A program made the position numbers and the translations under genes. From an uncultured Thiotrichaceae bacterium (GTDB lineage: Bacteria; Pseudomonadota; Gammaproteobacteria; Thiotrichales; Thiotrichaceae), in contig CACVAY010000015.1 in assembly GCA_902727985.1 (NCBI GenBank), positions 9,793 to 47,016 of the forward strand: 37,224 nt of DNA, read 5' to 3'. The notes beneath the pieces were generated by a model. The model was not told where the DNA came from and ran no database searches. It worked only from the letters and a program-made list of their open reading frames with translations. Shown here piece by piece: positions 34,194 through 37,224 of this stretch (positions are counted from its first letter, which is position 1; each line of letters opens with the position of its first letter).

Positions 34194-34781
34194 ATGAAGC
34201 GCCTTTTGTTGTTAATCACTCTCATTATTCCTTTTAGCTTCTCATCATTCGTACATGCAGAACAAAGTAAAGAATCTACTCCAGCAGCTGATACCGAAGA
34301 AGCTCGCTTAAGCGATTGGGAAAATTTCTTTGACGATAGTCTGAATGAACTTCCTGAAGAATTAGATATCGCCAAAGAAGAAGGAAAAAAAGGCCTGTTG
34401 ATTATGTTTGAAATGGATGAATGCCCCTTTTGTAAACGCATGAAAAAAACTATTCTCAACCGTTCAAACGTCCAGGATTATTACAAAGACAACTTTCGCA
34501 TCATCAGCATTGATACCGAAGGTGACCTTGAACTCATCGACTTTAAAGGCGAAACAACCACACAAAAAGATTTCTCCCTGAAACAATTCCGTGTCCGCGC
34601 TACCCCTGTGTATTTATTCGTAGACTTAGAAGGAAAGCCTGTTAAAAATGGACGCTTATCTGGCGCAACCAAAGACATTAATGAATTCATGATGCTTGGA
34701 AAATACATCGCTGAAAAACATAATGAGGAAATGACGTTTACACGCTTCAAGCGAAACGAAAAATCAAAAGAACAGGAGTAA
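34194..34781 (+). CDS. Periplasmic thioredoxin-fold protein with CPFC active site
   Basis: The protein has 195 residues. Signal peptide MKRLLLLITLIIPFSFSS, cleaved after VHA. The mature protein has a thioredoxin fold: GKKGLLIMFEMDECPFCKRMKK carries the CxxC (DECPFCKRM, about 75-83), and the cis-Pro loop is RVRATPVYLFVD (about 138-149). This resembles SoxW/DsbD-gamma-like periplasmic reductants. GGAG lies before the ATG. It is followed after three bases by the TolC-like gene, so they form an operon with the HlyD-like gene. It may keep cysteines of envelope or efflux proteins reduced; this is inference. Confidence 0.87.
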   Translation: MKRLLLLITLIIPFSFSSFVHAEQSKESTPAADTEEARLSDWENFFDDSLNELPEELDIAKEEGKKGLLIMFEMDECPFCKRMKKTILNRSNVQDYYKDNFRIISIDTEGDLELIDFKGETTTQKDFSLKQFRVRATPVYLFVDLEGKPVKNGRLSGATKDINEFMMLGKYIAEKHNEEMTFTRFKRNEKSKEQE

Positions 34782-34784
34782 AAA

Positions 34785-35777
34785 GTGTCGAAAGGCCTAA
34801 GCAAAATCTCTAAAGTTCTTAGTGGGATAACTGTCTGCGCCCTGTGCAGCTACCCAGTGCAGGCTAATGATGGGCTACCTAATCCATTAACATTATCTCA
34901 AGCACTAGACTATGCACCTCAACACCCACGTTTAAAACTAGAAAGTAATGAGCAGCATTTTGCCTTTGATATTCCACCACTTTATCTCAACTGTCATGCT
35001 ATAGCGGCCAATCAACTAGAGCACCCTGCACAGCAGCCCGATAATATTCTCTCTCCACTCATTGCCCCTGAAGTCCAGCAACAACTCATTATCCTGCAAC
35101 GCTTTTATGATGTGCTATTGGCTGATTTAACCTTTATCGCCACTAATGAAAAAATGGCCAGCGCCTTTATACGCGTTGATCGAGCTAAAATACGTAATGA
35201 ATTAAAACAAATTTCGGAGGTTGAGGTCGCCAGACTAGAAACTGAATACCAGAACATTCGCCAAGAATATTTCGCTACCGAAAACATGCAACGCCTCACA
35301 CGCTCATGGCTTTCAGAAAGTATCAACCAGCTAAAACTACCTTCTGACTTACAGCCCCCTACTCTCGTTCGTTTCCCTAGACAAGCACCTGATTACCAGG
35401 CCTTACTTAATGATACGAAACAAAATACTTATCTCAATGACTTAAGCAAAAAATCATCAAAGGCAGCGAAAGCTCAACTCAATAGTCGCTTAAGGCAAGA
35501 GATACTTGGGTTATTACTTCGCGGTCAAATGCTCCGTTTTGCCAAACAAGCCATTGATGCCGATAGCTATCAACGCGACCTTAACCTAGAGCGAAGCCGC
35601 ACCTTGTATGAGCAAGAAGTAAAAGCTGATCTTGGTAACTCTATGGTTATGCAAAGCTTCACTAATATGTACGAAAAACGGATAGACTATTGCCTAAGCC
35701 TAACTTGGGCACAAATAAACGCCCTACGTGGTAAGCCTTTATTCACCAAGCCTGAACCCAAGAAACCTGAGGAGTAA
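34785..35777 (+). CDS. Exported TolC-like (outer-membrane efflux) protein, short or degenerate
   Basis: This 330-residue protein starts at GTG after AGGAG. It has a signal peptide (MSKGLSKISKVLSG to SYPVQA). After it comes LTLSQALDYAPQHPRLKLE, matching the N-terminal motif of TolC-family proteins (LTLxxALxxALxxNPxL), and then long helices. It is about 100 residues shorter than usual TolC proteins and seems to contain only part of the second repeat. It precedes a membrane-fusion protein gene by two bases. No inner-membrane pump is found here. It could be a reduced outer-membrane component or a periplasmic scaffold. TolC assignment is moderate. Confidence 0.65.
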   Translation: MSKGLSKISKVLSGITVCALCSYPVQANDGLPNPLTLSQALDYAPQHPRLKLESNEQHFAFDIPPLYLNCHAIAANQLEHPAQQPDNILSPLIAPEVQQQLIILQRFYDVLLADLTFIATNEKMASAFIRVDRAKIRNELKQISEVEVARLETEYQNIRQEYFATENMQRLTRSWLSESINQLKLPSDLQPPTLVRFPRQAPDYQALLNDTKQNTYLNDLSKKSSKAAKAQLNSRLRQEILGLLLRGQMLRFAKQAIDADSYQRDLNLERSRTLYEQEVKADLGNSMVMQSFTNMYEKRIDYCLSLTWAQINALRGKPLFTKPEPKKPEE

Positions 35778-35779
35778 AA

Positions 35780-36553
35780 ATGGCAATCCGTAAAATACTT
35801 TCAACCATCGTGATACTCCTCACCCTCAGCAACTATGCCTTTGCTGTTAATGTGAAGGGTCGCCTGGAATGGGTCAATAAAATTGAAATGCGTGTTTTAG
35901 AAAGTGGTGTCGTTGAAAAAGTCACGGTAAATCCAGGTGATCGAATAAAGAAAGGACAACTACTATTACGTATGGATCAACGTGAAACGGCTGCGAAGCT
36001 ACTACAAGCGAATGCACAAATCGCAAAAGCAGACATTGGTCTTGCCGATGCAATACGTGCACTCGAAAGAACCCAAGAGCTTTTTGATCGCGGTCTCATT
36101 GCCGAAGAAGAAATGAAGGATGCAGAACTAATACTCTCTGCCGCTGAAGCCGACCAGCAAGCTGCCAAAGCCAACCAAGCTGCCGCGCAAGTTTCCCACG
36201 AACGTACAGAATTACGCTCCCCCTTTAATGGCATCGTGATTTCACGCAATACATTCACGGGGGATGTTATCTATAAAACACTGCAACAGACACCCTTGAT
36301 TTCCATTGCACAAAACCAACAAATGCTTGCTCGCGTATTACTCACAGCAGGGGTTATTCAAAAGTACAAAAAAGGACAAGTCGCAAAGGTTGCGATAAGA
36401 GGAAAAAACTATACAGGTAAAATTCACAGCCTAGGTGTAGAACCCGTACGTATTGATATGAATGGTGCTGTCTATGAGCTTGATGTCATTTTTAATAACA
36501 CATCGCATGCACTACTTCGTCCTGCAGAAAGCGTACTGGTATCATTACCCTAA
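35780..36553 (+). CDS. HlyD/RND-type periplasmic adaptor (membrane fusion) protein
   Basis: This 257-residue protein has a signal peptide (MAIRKILSTIVILLTL, cleaved after AFA). Split lipoyl-like halves are seen in VLESGVVEKVTVNPGDRIKKG (about 39-58) and ELRSPFNGIVISRN (about 147-160). They flank an alpha-helical hairpin (about 65-145) rich in Ala, containing LFDRGLIAEEEMKDAE. A beta-barrel follows (about 165-257). It is shorter than typical adaptors (350-400 residues), lacking much of the membrane-proximal domain. The ribosome site GAGGAG overlaps the preceding stop. It is the last gene of the thioredoxin-TolC-like-adaptor unit. Confidence 0.88.
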   Translation: MAIRKILSTIVILLTLSNYAFAVNVKGRLEWVNKIEMRVLESGVVEKVTVNPGDRIKKGQLLLRMDQRETAAKLLQANAQIAKADIGLADAIRALERTQELFDRGLIAEEEMKDAELILSAAEADQQAAKANQAAAQVSHERTELRSPFNGIVISRNTFTGDVIYKTLQQTPLISIAQNQQMLARVLLTAGVIQKYKKGQVAKVAIRGKNYTGKIHSLGVEPVRIDMNGAVYELDVIFNNTSHALLRPAESVLVSLP

Positions 36554-36576
36554 ATACAACCTTGATCCAAAACGGA

Positions 36577-36867
36577 TTAAAACGGCATAATAAAACCAAA
36601 CATCTTTGTAAACGGACGCATTGGCGAGGCCATATCGGCGATAGGCTCAGCCGCACGTGAAATGGTTCCTATTTGTTGATTCATTTGCCCAACATTACCA
36701 TTTAACTGATAAATTGCTTGATTCATAGTCTGCATATTGGTTAGCACAAGCAACATATAGGAAAAAGCAAACATGGCCGCCGCCCCCAATGAAAACACTA
36801 ACCAAGAACTTAACTTTTTATTGACCCTCGGGGCAACTTGCAACTGCTTCTGAACCTGAGTGACCAT
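36577..36867 (-). CDS. Small single-span membrane protein of unknown function
   Basis: This protein of about 96 residues has a cytoplasmic N-terminus (MVTQVQKQLQVAPRVNKK), one membrane helix (about residues 22-42, LVFSLGAAAMFAFSYMLLVL), then a Gln/Asn/Met-rich region with coiled-coil tendency (NMQTMNQAIYQLNGNVGQMN). The start at 36867 follows GGGGAG four to five bases upstream. Upstream ATG 36888 and TTG 36903 remain possible. It is convergent with the adaptor gene (23-base gap) and follows a gene remnant. No family recognised. Confidence 0.55.
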   Translation of the reverse strand: MVTQVQKQLQVAPRVNKKLSSWLVFSLGAAAMFAFSYMLLVLTNMQTMNQAIYQLNGNVGQMNQQIGTISRAAEPIADMASPMRPFTKMFGFIMPF

Positions 36868-36906
36868 ATCACTCCCCGACCAAGGCATCAGCCTTTGTAG
36901 CAAACT

Positions 36907-37098
36907 CTATTCGATCACATTTAGATCTGCTTTTTTTGACTTTGGTTCAGGTTTAGTCCAAGTAATAACGATTTCGCGCCTCTCAACAATACGAAACGCC
37001 GAAGAAAGCTCTTCACCGACATTATGCAAAACGTCAGGGATAGCATTACCATGACGGTCAAGACTAAGTATATGACGCTTTTCTTTCGGTTTTCTGTA
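36907..37098 (-). pseudogene. Start-less gene remnant, C-terminal part of an unknown protein
   Basis: An open frame of 63 codons ends at TAG (36909-36907). It encodes HILSLDRHGNAIPDVL, then NVGEELSSAFRIVERREIV and a Lys-rich end. It has no ATG, GTG or TTG near its 5' edge, where a stop (TGA, 37101-37099) cuts it. The upstream side borders the probable insertion element. The gene was probably truncated by that insertion. Parent family unknown. Confidence 0.45.
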
Positions 37099-37134
37099 TC
37101 AATACTTCGGACAGTTTGTGATTAAGTAAACAAA

Positions 37135-37194
37135 ATGAGAGCTTCCCTTATAGTTAAGTGTTACTAGGCACTTACCAATCGAGGAAACTCTCAT
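37135..37194 (+). promoter_or_regulatory. Hairpin leader covering the start of a probable transposase gene
   Basis: The 12-base arms at 37135-37146 and 37183-37194 match at 11 positions and include the ATG start and part of the ribosome site GAGG (37181-37184). An inner stem is TAAGTG/CACTTA (37155-37160/37169-37174). Such hairpins limit translation of transposase mRNA entering from outside. Confidence 0.55.
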
Positions 37195-37224
37195 GAATAA
37201 GAGTATAACCATTGCTTTTGATGC
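37193..37224 (+). CDS. Probable transposase, first codons only (partial at window edge)
   Basis: Only MNKSITIAFDA is visible. A short N-terminal strand ending in Asp (SITIAFDA) resembles the first RNase H-fold strand and catalytic Asp of DEDD transposases (IS110-like). The adjoining truncated gene supports a mobile element. GAGG lies eight bases before the ATG. Identification is tentative because the gene is cut by the window edge. Confidence 0.35.
   Translation, partial: MNKSITIAFD

Overview
The window looks like chromosomal DNA of a gammaproteobacterium. The evidence is the glmU-glmS pair, an RpoH-type sigma factor, the comEC/DUF2062 and YheT-like neighbourhood, S-adenosylhomocysteine (SAH) riboswitches, and a base composition that by eye is in the mid-40s % GC. 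I cannot name the genus; a marine or aquatic lineage (for example Thiotrichales/Methylophaga-like) is a guess from the multi-subunit Mrp-type antiporter and SulP transporter.

Layout. 1-3.1 kb: 3' end of a YheT-like hydrolase, convergent with comEC (DNA uptake channel), and a divergent DUF2062 membrane protein. 3.4-6.5 kb: a secreted cysteine-peptidase-like protein with a structured leader, convergent with a translationally coupled operon of a DUF2156 acyl/aminoacyl-transferase-like protein and a cytochrome P450. 6.8-11.1 kb: the activated-methyl-cycle cluster metK, ahcY, metF, osmC-like. metK and ahcY each have their own SAH riboswitch, and metF has a separate structured leader. 11.2-18.6 kb (minus): a nine-gene Mrp/Mnh-type cation/proton antiporter operon in which MrpA is split up and three antiporter-like NuoL/M/N-type subunits are present; one of them lacks the usual TM7 lysine. 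18.8-21.1 kb (minus): moaE and a SulP anion transporter with a clear promoter.

21.4-26.1 kb: accessory-looking DNA. It holds a promoter, a 726-residue protein with repeated helical hairpins, a secreted Cys-containing partner, a MITE/REP-like palindromic element of about 136 bp, and a SPOR-domain protein. 26.5-29.7 kb (minus): glmU-glmS, abutting, for UDP-GlcNAc and glucosamine-6-P synthesis. 29.9-30.8 kb: rpoH preceded by a perfect CIRCE element, implying HrcA control of the heat-shock sigma factor.

31-36.6 kb: a divergent secreted protein, a MoxR-type AAA+ ATPase with a DUF2201 metallopeptidase/VWA partner (containing a C11 tract inside the gene), then a periplasmic thioredoxin-fold protein, a degenerate TolC-like protein and a short HlyD-like adaptor with no pump beside them. 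36.6-37.2 kb: a small membrane protein, a start-less gene remnant, and the first codons of a probable transposase whose start codon lies in a hairpin.

The most interesting signals are regulatory: CIRCE on rpoH, dual SAH riboswitches including one on metK, and the switch-like metF leader. The least understood proteins are the helical-hairpin-repeat gene pair and the DUF2156-P450 operon.
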